A stretch of DNA of 64,000 nucleotides from Gemmata palustris (lineage in GTDB: Bacteria; Planctomycetota; Planctomycetia; Gemmatales; Gemmataceae): assembly GCF_017939745.1 (NCBI RefSeq), contig NZ_JAGKQQ010000001.1:4340001-4404000 (forward strand), in the 5' to 3' direction. Shown in pieces: positions 17,876 through 27,041 of the stretch (position 1 is the first letter of the stretch; every line of letters begins with the position of its first letter). A program made the position numbers and the translations under genes. The notes beneath the pieces are model-generated. The model was not told the origin of the DNA, did no database searches, and saw only the letters and a program-made list of their open reading frames with translations.

Positions 17876-18925
17876 TTACTTCTCCCGGCGAATGCTCCAC
17901 TCCGCGATGGCTTCCAGGATCGCGCGGCACTCGTTGCGCGGGAGGCACTCCAACTCTTGCTTCGCAGAACGGGCGAGTTCCTCGGCCCGGCGCTTCGCGA
18001 AGGCGATGGACTGTGTCTTCTCCAGCGCCTGAAGCACGCGCGCCCCGAGCCCCTCTGCGTTTGTGCGGATCGCGTCGCGGAGTTTTGCGGACTCGGTCGG
18101 CGGAAGGCGGTTCAGGCAGTGAATCACCGGGAGCGTGAGCTTCTGCTGTTCGAGGTCGGTGCCGAGCGTCTTACCGGCGGCGTCCTCGGTGCCGACCAGA
18201 TCGAGCAGGTCGTCCGCGATCTGGAATGCCAGCCCCAGCGAGCGCCCGTAGTTCCCGAGTTTCGCGGCCACGTCCTCGGACGCGCCCGCGTAGAGCGCAC
18301 CGAGCCGCCCGCAGCACTCCGTGAGAGCCGCGGTCTTGCCGTCAATGATGGCGAAGTAGTCGGCTTCGGTCAGTTCGAGGTTGCCGCGTTCGGTGACCTG
18401 CCTGAGTTCGCCGGCACACACGCGGTTGGTCACTTCGCCCGTAATCTGACACGCGCGACCGTCCACCGTGCTCGTGAGGTGGAAGGCGTGCGTGAACAGC
18501 ATGTCGCCGAGCAGAATGCTGACCTTGTTGCCCCACCCGGCGTTCACCGTAGGGGCGTGTCGGCGCATTTCAGCTTCGTCGAGCACGTCGTCGTGAACGA
18601 GCGTGGCCGTGTGGATCATCTCCATCGCCGCGGCGAGCGCGTGGTGCGCGGGCGTGATCTTCCCAACCGCTTTGGCCGTAAGGAGTAGCAGCGCCGGCCG
18701 GAGGCGCTTACCGCGGTAGTGTTTGAGGTGCTCGATGAGTGGCCCGAACGGACCGCGGTGGGGCGCCAGCGTGCTGTCGAAGATGCGCTCGGCTTCGGCG
18801 ATCTCGGCCGCGACTGGGGCGAACGCCAAACCCGCGGCCCTCGAGCCGGACCGGTGAGTGGGATCGAGCCCCGGAGCGGTTCCGCCAGAAGTAGCGGGCG
18901 AAACGGTTGCCATTGCGGTCCCCAT
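17876..18925 (-). CDS. Polyprenyl (probably octaprenyl/solanesyl-type) diphosphate synthase
   Basis: The enzyme condenses isopentenyl diphosphate onto an allylic primer to build long polyprenyl chains for quinones or cell-wall carriers. Both Asp-rich motifs are present: DDVLD at residues 112-116 (LVHDDVLDEAEMRR) and DDLLD at 238-242 (FQIADDLLDLVG); KRLRPALLLL precedes the first. Small residues before the first motif (MIHTATLVHDD) fit a long-chain rather than farnesyl synthase, but chain length cannot be read with certainty. The ATG at 18925 follows GGGAGGGCCGCGCG; the next ATG at 18913 is possible. Length 349 residues, slightly extended at the N-terminus. Confidence 0.9.
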   Translation of the reverse strand: MGTAMATVSPATSGGTAPGLDPTHRSGSRAAGLAFAPVAAEIAEAERIFDSTLAPHRGPFGPLIEHLKHYRGKRLRPALLLLTAKAVGKITPAHHALAAAMEMIHTATLVHDDVLDEAEMRRHAPTVNAGWGNKVSILLGDMLFTHAFHLTSTVDGRACQITGEVTNRVCAGELRQVTERGNLELTEADYFAIIDGKTAALTECCGRLGALYAGASEDVAAKLGNYGRSLGLAFQIADDLLDLVGTEDAAGKTLGTDLEQQKLTLPVIHCLNRLPPTESAKLRDAIRTNAEGLGARVLQALEKTQSIAFAKRRAEELARSAKQELECLPRNECRAILEAIAEWSIRREK

Positions 18926-19033
18926 CGCGCGGCCCTCCCGCATTTCCGGTGCGTGCCGCAACCCGGAAAGCATACGCCCGTGATGCCGACCGTCAATTGC
19001 AACCGCGGGTCCGAAAACCCGCGCCACGAAGAG

Positions 19034-19513
19034 TCACGCCGGGGCGCGAACGAAGTGTCCGCTCTTCCCGCCGTCCTTCTCTTCCAGCCGCACCGCTTCG
19101 ATCACCATTCCGCGGTCGGCCGCCTTGCACATGTCGTACACCGTTAGGGCTGCTACGGTAACCGCAGTGAGGGCCTCCATTTCAACACCCGTGCGCGCGA
19201 AAACTGTCACCGCGGCCTCGATTCGCAGCGAATCTTCCGCCGGGAACGCGAAATCCAGTTTCACGGACGTCAGCGGGAGCGGGTGACACAGCGGGATCAG
19301 GTCGGCGGTTTTCTTCGCAGCCATGATCCCCGCGAGCCGGGCCACTTCGAGCACGTCCCCCTTTGCCACCTGCTTGTCCCGAATGAGCGCGAGGGTGGTC
19401 GGCAACATGCGCACGACCGCCGAAGCCCGGGCGACGCGGTGCGTCTCAGCTTTCCCGCCGACATCGACCATGCGTGACGCGCCGGACTCGTCGAAATGTG
19501 AGAGTGTGGACAT
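19034..19513 (-). CDS. moaC: Cyclic pyranopterin monophosphate synthase
   Basis: MoaC converts 3',8-cyclo-GTP to cyclic pyranopterin monophosphate in molybdenum cofactor synthesis. The 159-residue product carries the family signatures [16 protein letters not shown] at the N-terminus, [17 protein letters not shown] in the centre, and [24 protein letters not shown] at the C-terminus (catalytic Lys and His region intact). Length is normal. No other moa gene is adjacent. The ATG at 19513 has no clear ribosome site; the open frame continues far upstream, but only as a shadow of the lipoprotein gene on the same strand in another frame. Confidence 0.95.
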   Translation of the reverse strand: MSTLSHFDESGASRMVDVGGKAETHRVARASAVVRMLPTTLALIRDKQVAKGDVLEVARLAGIMAAKKTADLIPLCHPLPLTSVKLDFAFPAEDSLRIEAAVTVFARTGVEMEALTAVTVAALTVYDMCKAADRGMVIEAVRLEEKDGGKSGHFVRAPA

Positions 19514-19536
19514 GGCGTTATTGTTGTGATGACTTT

Positions 19537-20433
19537 TTACGGCCTCTCGGGGGGCAACAACCGTGCTCCGCGTTCGCTGTTGGAGGGCGCTGGAGGAGGG
19601 AGTTCTTCCGTGCCGGGCGGAATCGTGGACGGTACGCCGGGAGGCGGCATTTCCGGGAAGATCGGCTGTCGGCCCCCGCCGCTCCCGGGTGGGGTCGGAA
19701 TTGTGGGCACGCGCGGGCCGTCCGGTGCAGTTGGTTGCGGGTACGGCAACACGTTCCCACCAGCGCCCGCACGTGGGGGAGCTGGCGGCTTCACGGTGAT
19801 GTCGCGGTCGGCCTCGAACGTGCGCCCGTCGGTAGTTACCAAGCGTACCGCGATCCGCACGCGGTCCGTACTCGGGAGCGTCTGCCACGGCACCGCAACG
19901 AAGTAACCAGTACTAATGAGGCCGCTTTTCCACGTCGGGCGCAGTTTGTCGGCCGAGAGGTTCCACGACCCGATGGGGTTCTTCAGGCCCGCGGGGGTGA
20001 TCTCCCACGCGGCGATGAGTGCCCGCGCCGGAACCTTCACCGCGGAGCCGTCCTCGTCTTTCGGCACGATGACAACGACCAACCCCTCGTCACCGGGAAC
20101 GCCGTCGTCATCGACACCGCCGGTCCCCCGAGCGATCGCGATTTCCTTCACGGGGAAGAACGCCCCGCCGCTCGTGCCCGTCGCGCCGGGTTGTCGGTCG
20201 TTAGTGGGCGCGGGGCGCTGGGACGCTTCGTAAGCGCGGAGTAAGTTGCGCGACTGGTCGAGCGCGGCCCGCGTGTCCGCGAGTTCTTTTTCGCGGGTAC
20301 GGAGTTCCGATTCGATCAGGTCGTAACGGTTATTAGTTTTGCACCCGGCAAGAAAAGTGAGGAGAACGCAGACGCAGCCACAGACCGCACTGCGGTGCGT
20401 GAACCGGCGCGGGTTCCGCCTGTGGTGTCGCAT
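19537..20433 (-). CDS. Lipoprotein with coiled-coil and Pro-rich tail
   Basis: This 298-residue lipoprotein has the lipobox LAGC following CVCVLLTF (Cys near residue 30). A short coiled coil follows ([27 protein letters not shown]), then a beta domain ([47 protein letters not shown]), and a long Pro/Gly-rich tail ending LLPPERP. The pattern recalls planctomycete cell-envelope lipoproteins; the family is not recognised. The ATG at 20433 follows GGGAAGCAGG. The gene is upstream of moaC on the same strand, with no functional link visible. Confidence 0.8.
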   Translation of the reverse strand: MRHHRRNPRRFTHRSAVCGCVCVLLTFLAGCKTNNRYDLIESELRTREKELADTRAALDQSRNLLRAYEASQRPAPTNDRQPGATGTSGGAFFPVKEIAIARGTGGVDDDGVPGDEGLVVVIVPKDEDGSAVKVPARALIAAWEITPAGLKNPIGSWNLSADKLRPTWKSGLISTGYFVAVPWQTLPSTDRVRIAVRLVTTDGRTFEADRDITVKPPAPPRAGAGGNVLPYPQPTAPDGPRVPTIPTPPGSGGGRQPIFPEMPPPGVPSTIPPGTEELPPPAPSNSERGARLLPPERP

Positions 20434-20451
20434 CCTGCTTCCCAAAGAAAT

Positions 20452-20532
20452 CTACCCTCCCCCGGTCCCAAAAGGAGACCGAGAGAACATCCGACTCCCC
20501 CCTTGCTCACGCGAAGGGGTTGGGGAGGGTAG
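20452..20532 (-). terminator. Inverted repeat after clpP
   Basis: CTACCCTCCCC (20452-20462) and GGGGAGGGTAG (20522-20532) are perfect 11-bp arms enclosing a smaller CCCCTT/AAGGGG hairpin. On the minus strand the structure ends in ATTTCTTTG, 8 bases after the clpP stop. Confidence 0.5.
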
Positions 20533-20539
20533 GCTCTTA

Positions 20540-21160
20540 TCAGTCCCCTGTCGGGCGGTTGGCGGCGAGCGTCTCGGCCGGCATCCGCTCCAGAACTTTG
20601 TCGATCAAACCGAACTCGCGGGCCTCTTGCGCGGACATGAAGTTGTCGCGATCGGTGCCCTTCGTGATCGCCTCGACCGGTTGGCCGCTGTGCATGGCCA
20701 TCAGCTTGTTCAGCGTGTCCTTCGTGCGGAGGAACTCCTTCGCGTGGATCAGGATCTCCTCCGCGGTCCCCTCGCTCCCGGCGCTCGGCTGGTGGATCAT
20801 CACCCGGGCGTGCGGCAGGGCGAACCGCTTGCCCTTCGTCCCGGCCGTCAGGAGCATCGCGCCCATGCTGGCGGCCTGTCCCATGCAGTACGTCGCGACG
20901 TCGCACGTGATGAACTGCATGGTGTCGTAGATCGCCATGCCCGCGGTCACGCTCCCGCCGGGGCTGTTGATGTAAAGGCTGATGTCGCGCTTCGGGTCTT
21001 CAAACTGGAGGTACAGCATCTGCGCGACGATCAGGTTCGCCATGTCGTCGTGAACCACGCCCTGAAGGAAGATGATCCGGTCCTTCAGCAAGCGGCTGTA
21101 AATGTCGTAGGCGCGTTCTTCGCGGCCCCGGCTCTCCACGACGATCGGTACGAGCGGCAT
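20540..21160 (-). CDS. clpP: ATP-dependent Clp protease proteolytic subunit
   Basis: This 206-residue ClpP peptidase has the full Ser-His-Asp triad: Ser98 in [10 protein letters not shown], His123 in [10 protein letters not shown] and Asp172 in [28 protein letters not shown] is the conserved substrate-binding strand. It assembles into tetradecamers and is driven by ClpX/ClpA/ClpC unfoldases, none of which is in this window. ATG at 21160 follows CCCGGAGGACCGAAC. It is the last gene of the tig-clpP-clpP series, all on the minus strand, with a 232-base gap from its paralogue. Confidence 0.95.
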   Translation of the reverse strand: MPLVPIVVESRGREERAYDIYSRLLKDRIIFLQGVVHDDMANLIVAQMLYLQFEDPKRDISLYINSPGGSVTAGMAIYDTMQFITCDVATYCMGQAASMGAMLLTAGTKGKRFALPHARVMIHQPSAGSEGTAEEILIHAKEFLRTKDTLNKLMAMHSGQPVEAITKGTDRDNFMSAQEAREFGLIDKVLERMPAETLAANRPTGD

Positions 21161-21392
21161 GTTCGGTCCTCCGGGCGAAGCGCCGCGCCCTCTGGTATCG
21201 GGCGGGCGGGTCGCGGGTGATGAGCGGTGTCGGTCCGTGTTAGTCGCGCGCGCCTGTGGCGTGGCGGACTTGCGGTAGAATCGCGGAGTGCGGGCTGCGG
21301 ACTGCGAAACGAAAGCAACAGGCAACGGGCGGTGGCTCGTGCCCGATTTCTGTTTTTGCCTTCAGTTCCGTATTCCGCGATCCGCGTCGGAT

Positions 21393-22040
21393 TTACTTCT
21401 TGGGTTCCGGGCGGATGAGCACCTCGTCCACGAGCCCGAAGGACTTGGCCTCGTCCGCGTGGTAGTACTTATCGCGATCGGTTTCCTTGGCGATGATGTC
21501 GATCGGCTGGCCGGTGTGCTTGGCCAGGATCTCGTTGAGCCGCTGGCGCTCCTTGATGATCTCGTTGGCCTGGATCTCGATGTCCGAGACCTGCCCGCCG
21601 ACCTGCCCGTAGGGCTGGTGGATCATCACCTTGGAGTTCGGCAGCGCGTACCGCTTGCCCTTGCTCCCGGCCGCGAGCAGCACCGCCGCACCACTGGCCG
21701 CGAGGCCCATGCAGTACGTGTGGATCGGGGCCTCCAGGAACTGCATCGTGTCGTAGATCGCGAGCGTGGCGGAGACCGACCCGCCGGGGCTGTTGATGTA
21801 CATGTGGATGTCGGCCGTCTTGTTCTCGTACTGGAGGAACAGGAGCCGCTGGATCACCATACTGGCGAGCAGGTCCGTGATGACCGGGCTCCCGAGGTCC
21901 TGGCCGGCGCCGAGGAACACGATCCGGTTTTCCATCAACAGGTCGCCGAGCGTCATCGTCCGCTGGCGGGTGTACTGGCCGCGCTGGAGCGTCGGCTCGA
22001 AGGTGCGGGCCGCGGCCGTCGGGTCGAACGGTGAGAACAT
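21393..22040 (-). CDS. clpP: Second ATP-dependent Clp protease proteolytic subunit
   Basis: This is a 215-residue ClpP paralogue with an intact triad: Ser116 in LAASGAAVLLAAG, His141 in KVMIHQPYGQ and Asp190 in TDRDKYYH. An N-terminal extension (residues 1-27, SPFDPTAAARTFEPTLQRG) is probably a propeptide or the axial loop. [20 protein letters not shown] is conserved. Paired ClpP genes often form mixed-ring complexes in actinobacteria and cyanobacteria; a heteromer here is plausible by analogy. It lies 113 bases downstream of the trigger factor gene and 232 bases upstream of the other clpP, suggesting one transcription unit. Confidence 0.95.
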   Translation of the reverse strand: MFSPFDPTAAARTFEPTLQRGQYTRQRTMTLGDLLMENRIVFLGAGQDLGSPVITDLLASMVIQRLLFLQYENKTADIHMYINSPGGSVSATLAIYDTMQFLEAPIHTYCMGLAASGAAVLLAAGSKGKRYALPNSKVMIHQPYGQVGGQVSDIEIQANEIIKERQRLNEILAKHTGQPIDIIAKETDRDKYYHADEAKSFGLVDEVLIRPEPKK

Positions 22041-22153
22041 GATTTGGCCTTCCGAGCTGAGCCGTTCGGCCGCGACCCGGCGCGGAGCTGTTACACTCTC
22101 GCGCCGGGTCGCGGCGAAACAAAAATGGGGTCACTTACACTGTACGCAGGCGG

Positions 22154-23686
22154 TCAACTGCCGCTGTCGGTCTTCGGCTCCTCGCCCTCGGTCGGGGCCG
22201 GCGCCTCGGGTTCCGGCAGTGCGGCCTGTTCGACGGTCGCGACCTCGCCCTGTTGTTCGTCCGCCTTCAGTTCGTAGTCCTCGTAGGTCGCGTTCGCGAT
22301 GATGAGGTCCAGGGCCTTGCGCTCGAGCAGGTCGGCCGCGACCGCTTCCAGCAGGTCTTCTTTTTCGAGCCGCGCCTTCACCTTGCGGAAGCTCTCGCCC
22401 GACTGCTCCGCGATGCGGTCGATCTCGACGTCGATGTCCTCTTCCTCGATCTCGATCTTCTCGACCTCGGCGACCTTCTGGAGCACGAAGTGCTCTTTGA
22501 GCGCGTCGGCCGTGCTCTTCAGCACGTCCTGCTCGAGCACCCGGCGCCGGCCCTGGATCTGCTCGTCGGTCATGCCCGCGTTCCGCATCTCCATGACCTT
22601 GCGGGCGAGCGTCTTGCGGGCCTGTTTGCGCAGCATGTCCTGCGGCAGTTCCCACGCCGCGGCCGAGGCGATCGTCTGCAGAACCTGTTCGCGGGCCGAC
22701 CGGCGCTGCGAGTACTCGAGCCGGCGCTCGAGAACCGCCTGCACGAGTTCGGTGAACGCATCCGGCGTGCTGACGCCGAAGGAGTTTTCCAGAAGCTCCT
22801 GCGTGACTTCCGGCTGACGGGTGGTCTTCACGTCCTTGACGGTGAACGTGGCCTGAACCGTTGCGCCGCGGAGCTGCTCGGAGGCCGTTTCCTGGGACAG
22901 CGTAATGTCGACCGCGCGCACGTCGCCCGGCTTGGCGCCGGCCATCTTCGCGCCGAAGTCCGAGGCGATGCCGTCGGAGAGCGCGAGCTGCGGTTCGACC
23001 CGCACCTGCACCTCGTCGAGCTTGTTAATGTCCTTGCCGTTGAAGGCGATCGTGACGTCCGCGGTCACGGTGTCGAAGAGCTCGACGACCGCGGGCTCTT
23101 TCGGCACGATCTGGCCATACGGCTCGAGCAGCCGCTTCTTTTCGGCCTCGACCTCGTCCGCGGTGTAGGTGTGGACCGGGCGGCGCAGCTTGATGCCCTT
23201 GTACTCGGGCAGATCGAACTCCGGGCGCACTTCGATGTCGAACTCGTAAACGAACGCCCCTTCTTTCGGGATGTTCACGAGCGTCGGGTCGAACTCCGGC
23301 GGGCTGAGCGGCGCGATCGTCTGCTCTTCCGCGAGCTGCTCGAGGCTCGCCATGAGCACCTGCGATTTGATCTCTTCCGCGACGCTCTCGTAGTACTGCT
23401 TCTCGATCATCTTGCGCGGCGCCTTGCCGGGGCGGAACCCGCGCACCTGCGGCTGATCGCTCCGCGTCAGCTCGGTGAATTTCTCATTGAACCGCTTGTC
23501 AATGGCCCCGCGATCGACGGTGACCTTCACGTGCTTCTTGCACGGCCCCACGTCCCTGATTTCGACCGTCTGCTGGAGCTTAACGTCGGCCTCGGCAGTA
23601 GCTTCGGCGCCCGTGATCTCGGCGAGTGCGGTCGCCGTGATCTCGTCTTTCGGAGCTTCCGTGGTCGGGGTGGTTTCGTCGGCCAT
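22154..23686 (-). CDS. tig: Trigger factor, ribosome-associated chaperone/PPIase
   Basis: The product is 510 residues, longer than the usual 430-450, with extra acidic segments at both ends. The N-terminal ribosome-binding domain (residues about 37-170) contains the signature GFRPGKAPRKMIEKQY. A PPIase-like FKBP segment follows (about residues 180-265; FDTVTADVTIAFNGKDI) and then the C-terminal helical substrate cradle (VQAVLERRLEYSQRRSAREQVLQTI). It binds nascent chains at the ribosomal exit tunnel. ATG at 23686 follows GACGGAGGACATCACG. The order tig-clpP is conserved in many bacteria, usually followed by clpX, which is absent here. Confidence 0.95.
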   Translation of the reverse strand: MADETTPTTEAPKDEITATALAEITGAEATAEADVKLQQTVEIRDVGPCKKHVKVTVDRGAIDKRFNEKFTELTRSDQPQVRGFRPGKAPRKMIEKQYYESVAEEIKSQVLMASLEQLAEEQTIAPLSPPEFDPTLVNIPKEGAFVYEFDIEVRPEFDLPEYKGIKLRRPVHTYTADEVEAEKKRLLEPYGQIVPKEPAVVELFDTVTADVTIAFNGKDINKLDEVQVRVEPQLALSDGIASDFGAKMAGAKPGDVRAVDITLSQETASEQLRGATVQATFTVKDVKTTRQPEVTQELLENSFGVSTPDAFTELVQAVLERRLEYSQRRSAREQVLQTIASAAAWELPQDMLRKQARKTLARKVMEMRNAGMTDEQIQGRRRVLEQDVLKSTADALKEHFVLQKVAEVEKIEIEEEDIDVEIDRIAEQSGESFRKVKARLEKEDLLEAVAADLLERKALDLIIANATYEDYELKADEQQGEVATVEQAALPEPEAPAPTEGEEPKTDSGS

Positions 23687-23738
23687 CGTGATGTCCTCCG
23701 TCGGTGAAGCCGAATTCGTGCTGTGTGCGAGCCACTTT

Positions 23739-23804
23739 AAAACGACAAACCGGGAAGTTGGGGCAGCGGGATTGTATCCCCGCCGTAAGCCCGCGACTTC
23801 CCGG
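23739..23804 (-). terminator. Probable terminator after tRNA-Gly
   Basis: CCGGGAAGT and ACTTCCCGG (23750-23758 and 23796-23804) close a structure with an inner GGGAT-ACA-ATCCC hairpin. On the minus strand it ends in TTTGTCGTTTT, about 33 bases past the tRNA 3' end. Confidence 0.5.
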
Positions 23805-23836
23805 CTTTTGTGCGCTTACGCGCCACATGAAATCAG

Positions 23837-23908
23837 AGCGGGTGATGGGACTTGAACCCACGACAACCTCGTTGGCAACGAGGTACTCTACCACTGAGTT
23901 ACACCCGC
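23837..23908 (-). tRNA. tRNA-Gly(GCC)
   Basis: A complete cloverleaf folds on the minus strand: acceptor stem GCGGGTG/CACCCGC, D stem ACTC/GAGT, anticodon stem CCTCG/CGAGG with loop TTGCCAA (anticodon GCC), and T arm GTGGG-TTCAAGT-CCCAT. The discriminator base is T, as expected for glycine. CCA is not encoded. Confidence 0.96.
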
Positions 23909-24105
23909 ACTTTTCAGTCTGGCACACCCATTTTTAGGTACGTGCCGTCGCGGTTTCAAGTGGAGAATATTTGAAGTAGGTGTGGTGGACAGTGGGCGCT
24001 CTGGAGAAAACCTGCGGGCGCGGCCCGGGCGAAGCGTTTTCGGAGGCGAAACGCGAGCCGAATTGTTCCCCTCGTGTTCGATTCTGGTAGCCGACCTGCT
24101 GCCGT

Positions 24106-24135
24106 AAAACGAAAACGGCCGGCTTTCGGCCGGCC
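24106..24135 (-). terminator. Rho-independent terminator
   Basis: On the minus strand GGCCGGC and GCCGGCC pair around CGAAA and are followed by GTTTTCGTTTT. It lies 26 bases past the stop of the secreted gene at 24161. Confidence 0.85.
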
Positions 24136-24160
24136 GCTGCGTTCATCCACTCACTTCGCA

Positions 24161-25012
24161 CTACTTGTCCATCGAGTCTTCGGCGTAGGTGCTCTCGTAG
24201 ACGAATTTGGTTCCCTCGCCCTGGTGGTTCGCGAGTTCGGCTTTCGCGCTCAGGCGGGACGCCTGATACTTGCCCGCGACCGTGTTGAAGTACACGTCGC
24301 CGGTCCACAGCATCGGAACGAGCGGCACCTGTTCGCCGGTCGCCTTCGGCGGGGCCTTCAGCGTCGTTTCCACGCCCACGATGAGGTAGCCGTCCTTCGC
24401 ACCCTTGCTCGTGTATTTCTGGGTGAAGTCGTAGTTCTCCCCGGTACCGTTCGGCGGATCGATCTTCACCCCGAACGGGCGGTCCCACGTTTTGCCCGCG
24501 TCCGGCAGCGCGTCTGGCAGTACGAGGCGGAACGGCAGTTCCGCTTGCAGGCGCGCCGCGGAGCCGATCTTCGCGTCCTTCACTTCGATGAGCTTGCCCT
24601 GCGTGTCCACCCGCACGGTGACGATCGGTTTGTTCAGGAACTCGGCCATGCTCTTCGCGTCCTCCGGCTTGGCCGAATCGGTCGTTACCGTCATCCCGTC
24701 GGGCTGGCGGATCACGCTCTTCATCTCACTGATGCTCATTTCGAGCGTGGCAACGCCCTGCTTGTCCACGTCCTTCACGGTCCACTTGCGGACGAGTGTG
24801 AGGTTCGTGCCGGACTCGCTCGTGACCGGCTTCTCGGTCTTCTCGTCGAGTACCGTCTCCTTCACGACCGTCGACTGGACGACGCGGTACGTGTGTACCT
24901 TTCCCGGCTCCCACGCGAACCGCGGCGCGGCCGGAGCGGGCGCCGGGGGCTGCCCGAAGGCCGGGGTCGCGGTCGAAAACGCGAGCGCCAGAACCGTGAA
25001 TCGCAACATCAT
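24161..25012 (-). CDS. Secreted protein, DUF6263-like
   Basis: This 283-residue secreted protein begins with MMLRFTVLALAFSTATPAFGQ, a signal peptide ending near AFG-Q. The mature chain is a beta-rich domain with repeated Thr/Lys strands (KVHTYRVVQSTVVKETVLDE, KWTVKDVDKQGVATLEM, GENYDFTQKYTSKGAKDGYL). The layout resembles DUF6263, exported proteins of unknown function in Bacteroidetes and planctomycetes; this assignment is tentative. The first of two adjacent ATGs (25010-25012) is chosen. A strong terminator follows, so it is monocistronic. Confidence 0.75.
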   Translation of the reverse strand: MMLRFTVLALAFSTATPAFGQPPAPAPAAPRFAWEPGKVHTYRVVQSTVVKETVLDEKTEKPVTSESGTNLTLVRKWTVKDVDKQGVATLEMSISEMKSVIRQPDGMTVTTDSAKPEDAKSMAEFLNKPIVTVRVDTQGKLIEVKDAKIGSAARLQAELPFRLVLPDALPDAGKTWDRPFGVKIDPPNGTGENYDFTQKYTSKGAKDGYLIVGVETTLKAPPKATGEQVPLVPMLWTGDVYFNTVAGKYQASRLSAKAELANHQGEGTKFVYESTYAEDSMDK

Positions 25013-25158
25013 GTTGGGCCTCCCGCACGGAACAAAGACACAATTGGGAGGGGGAATACCGAGGAGGTGAACCGGCGCGAAGGGCAATCGCCGCGCGGCG
25101 ATCGACTATCATGCCCTTTGGAACCACCTGTGCCACTTCCGCTAACCCACGCGACCCC

Positions 25159-25764
25159 ATGCAGATCGACCCGACGACCGCACACGTGCCGGATGTGTAC
25201 CAGTACCTCGTGGGGCTCGTCACCCCGCGGCCCATCGCTTGGGTGACGACGCTTTCCCCGGTCGGCGTAGTGAACCTCGCGCCGTTCAGTTTCTTCAATG
25301 CGTTCGGCGCGAACCCGCCCATCGTGGTGTTCTCCCCCACGCTCCGGCGCGACGGCACGAAGAAGGACACGCTGCTCAATCTGGAAAGGCTCGGTGAGTT
25401 CGTCGTTCACGCCGCGACCGCGCCGCTCGCGGAGAAAGTGAATCTGTCCTCCAAGGAGATCGCGCCGGACGAGAGCGAAGTCGCCCTGACCGGCCTGAGC
25501 ACGCTTCCGAGCGTGAAGGTGAAGCCCCCGCGCATCGCCGAAGCCGCGGTCGCACTGGAGTGCGTCGTTAGGCAGATCGTCCCGTGCGGAACCGGCCCGA
25601 TCGCGGCGAATCTGGTAATCGGCGAGGTGGTGATGATGCACGTCGCGGACGAAGTGCTCGACGGCAAAGGCGGCGTCGATCCGCACAAACTCAAAACGGT
25701 CGCGCGCCTCGGCGGGGCGTTCTGGTGTCACACGTCGGATTTGTTCGAGTTGAAACGGCCGTAA
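25159..25764 (+). CDS. Flavin reductase-like (FMN-binding split barrel) protein
   Basis: This 201-residue protein matches the flavin reductase/DIM6-NTAB fold: YLVGLVTPRPIAWVTTLSPVGVVNLAPFS is the diagnostic N-terminal strand set (quoted in pieces as TPRPIAWVTT and NLAPFSFFN), followed by PPIVVFSPT, KDTLLNLERLGEFVVH and FELKRP. It probably binds FMN and may reduce flavins for a partner oxygenase, but none is adjacent. ATG at 25159 gives the start expected for the family (QIDPTTAHVPDVYQYL); upstream in-frame ATG at 25111 would add 16 unsupported residues. Confidence 0.85.
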   Translation: MQIDPTTAHVPDVYQYLVGLVTPRPIAWVTTLSPVGVVNLAPFSFFNAFGANPPIVVFSPTLRRDGTKKDTLLNLERLGEFVVHAATAPLAEKVNLSSKEIAPDESEVALTGLSTLPSVKVKPPRIAEAAVALECVVRQIVPCGTGPIAANLVIGEVVMMHVADEVLDGKGGVDPHKLKTVARLGGAFWCHTSDLFELKRP

Positions 25765-25777
25765 CAGCACTCACGGT

Positions 25778-26392
25778 TCACGCCGGGAACCCGAATTCGC
25801 CGAAGTAGCGTTCCAAAACTTCGCGCTCCAGGTCGAACGCATAGTCCTCCGCGAAATCCTCTCCGCGGGGTCCGTTGTCCTTCTTCATGCGAGTGTGCAT
25901 GCGGTCCGCGTGGTGACCGAGTTCGTGCAGAAAGACGTGGCAGAGCTGATAGGCACGAGCAGTGCTGTCGGTCCAATGAATGGTGACGTCGCGCCCCGGG
26001 CCACCGTCTTCGATCCGAGCGCCGATGCGCGCAAGAAACCGGCGGTGTTCGGCGAACCAGGGCAAATCGAGCGCGTAACTCATCTCCTTGGGCCACGCGC
26101 AAATGCCGAGCACCCCGCGATTGTACCACCCGTCGCACCCGCGCCGACCACAATCGAGGCTCACCAGATCCAGACCCACCGCGAGCGCGCCCCAGTTCGG
26201 GATCAGCGCAATGAACCTCTCGACATCTCGTTTCAGGAGCAAGTGCCGATACCCTTCCCCGGGCTTGCGCCGATCGATCACCAGGCGCGTCTGCGTGTTG
26301 TAATACACGCCCGGCGAGAGCGCCCAGTTGTTCTGCTTCTGAACGCGCCCGTTGCGAACGCCCGGCGCGGTCTTGCGGTAGAATCGCGACAC
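25778..26392 (-). CDS. Predicted zinc metalloprotease-like protein (HExxH)
   Basis: This 204-residue soluble protein carries HELGHHADRMH near residue 165, the HExxH zinc-protease motif (His-Glu-Leu-Gly-His) with downstream His/Asp that could supply the third ligand. The rest is not a recognised peptidase family (CGRRGCDGWYNRGVLGICAWP; ALIPNWGALAVGLDL). I place the start at the GTG at 26390-26392 because CGGGAGGGGTAAAAGAC gives an ideal ribosome site; a TTG further upstream is also open. Convergent with the flavin reductase gene, 13 bases apart. Confidence 0.7.
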   Translation of the reverse strand: MSRFYRKTAPGVRNGRVQKQNNWALSPGVYYNTQTRLVIDRRKPGEGYRHLLLKRDVERFIALIPNWGALAVGLDLVSLDCGRRGCDGWYNRGVLGICAWPKEMSYALDLPWFAEHRRFLARIGARIEDGGPGRDVTIHWTDSTARAYQLCHVFLHELGHHADRMHTRMKKDNGPRGEDFAEDYAFDLEREVLERYFGEFGFPA

Positions 26393-26561
26393 GTCTTTTA
26401 CCCCTCCCGGAAGGAGGGCCACACGCACGCGCAGGTTCGCCAATTATGACTGATATCGCATTCGCCTCGCCATGATTATCCCCATAGGTACCATCACAAA
26501 TGAAGGCCCGCGTTGCCGCCCTCCGTTTACCTTCTTCCCCCGTCCGTTTACACTTCCACTC

Positions 26562-27041
26562 ATGATCCGACCCGCGACACCCGCCGACACCGCCGCCCTG
26601 CTCCGCCTCACGGCCGGTACGGGGTTCTTCAAGCCGCTCGAAGTGGAGACCCTCGAAGACGTGCTGAACGACTTCTTCGCGGCCAACCGCGACGACTACG
26701 GGCACCGCGCGTTCGTCTGGGAGGAGGACGGGCGCCCGCTGGGGTACGTCTACCACGCGCCCGAAGAGATGACCGACCGCACTTGGTACTTGTGGTGGAT
26801 CGCGGTCGCGGCCGACCAGCAGGGCCGCGGGATCGGCGGAAAGTTACTCGTGTTCGCTGAAGCGGATGTCCGCGAACGCGACGGCCGATTGCTCGTCGTC
26901 GAAACGTCCACCACCGAGCACTACGAGCCGACCCGCCAGTTTTATCTCAAGCACGGCTACGCCGCGGCGAGCCAGATCCCGGACTTCTACGCCGACGGCG
27001 ACGGGATGGCAGTTTTTACAAAACGATTAAGGACGAATTGA
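26562..27041 (+). CDS. GNAT-family N-acetyltransferase
   Basis: This 159-residue enzyme has a complete GNAT fold: MIRPATPADTAALLRL at the start, ALGYVYHAPEE-type strand (GRPLGYVYH), WYLWWIAVAADQQGRGIGGKLLVFAEA with the acetyl-CoA-binding Q/RxxGxG/A motif QGRGIGG, and TRQFYLKHGYAAASQIPDFY in motif B. The substrate is unknown. ATG at 26562 begins the typical IRPATPAD opening; the open upstream frame is not homologous. Confidence 0.9.
   Translation: MIRPATPADTAALLRLTAGTGFFKPLEVETLEDVLNDFFAANRDDYGHRAFVWEEDGRPLGYVYHAPEEMTDRTWYLWWIAVAADQQGRGIGGKLLVFAEADVRERDGRLLVVETSTTEHYEPTRQFYLKHGYAAASQIPDFYADGDGMAVFTKRLRTN

Noticed and set aside
18613..19027. Longer N-terminus for the polyprenyl synthase
   Set aside because: The upstream residues are not protein-like and the strong ribosome site sits before ATG 18925.
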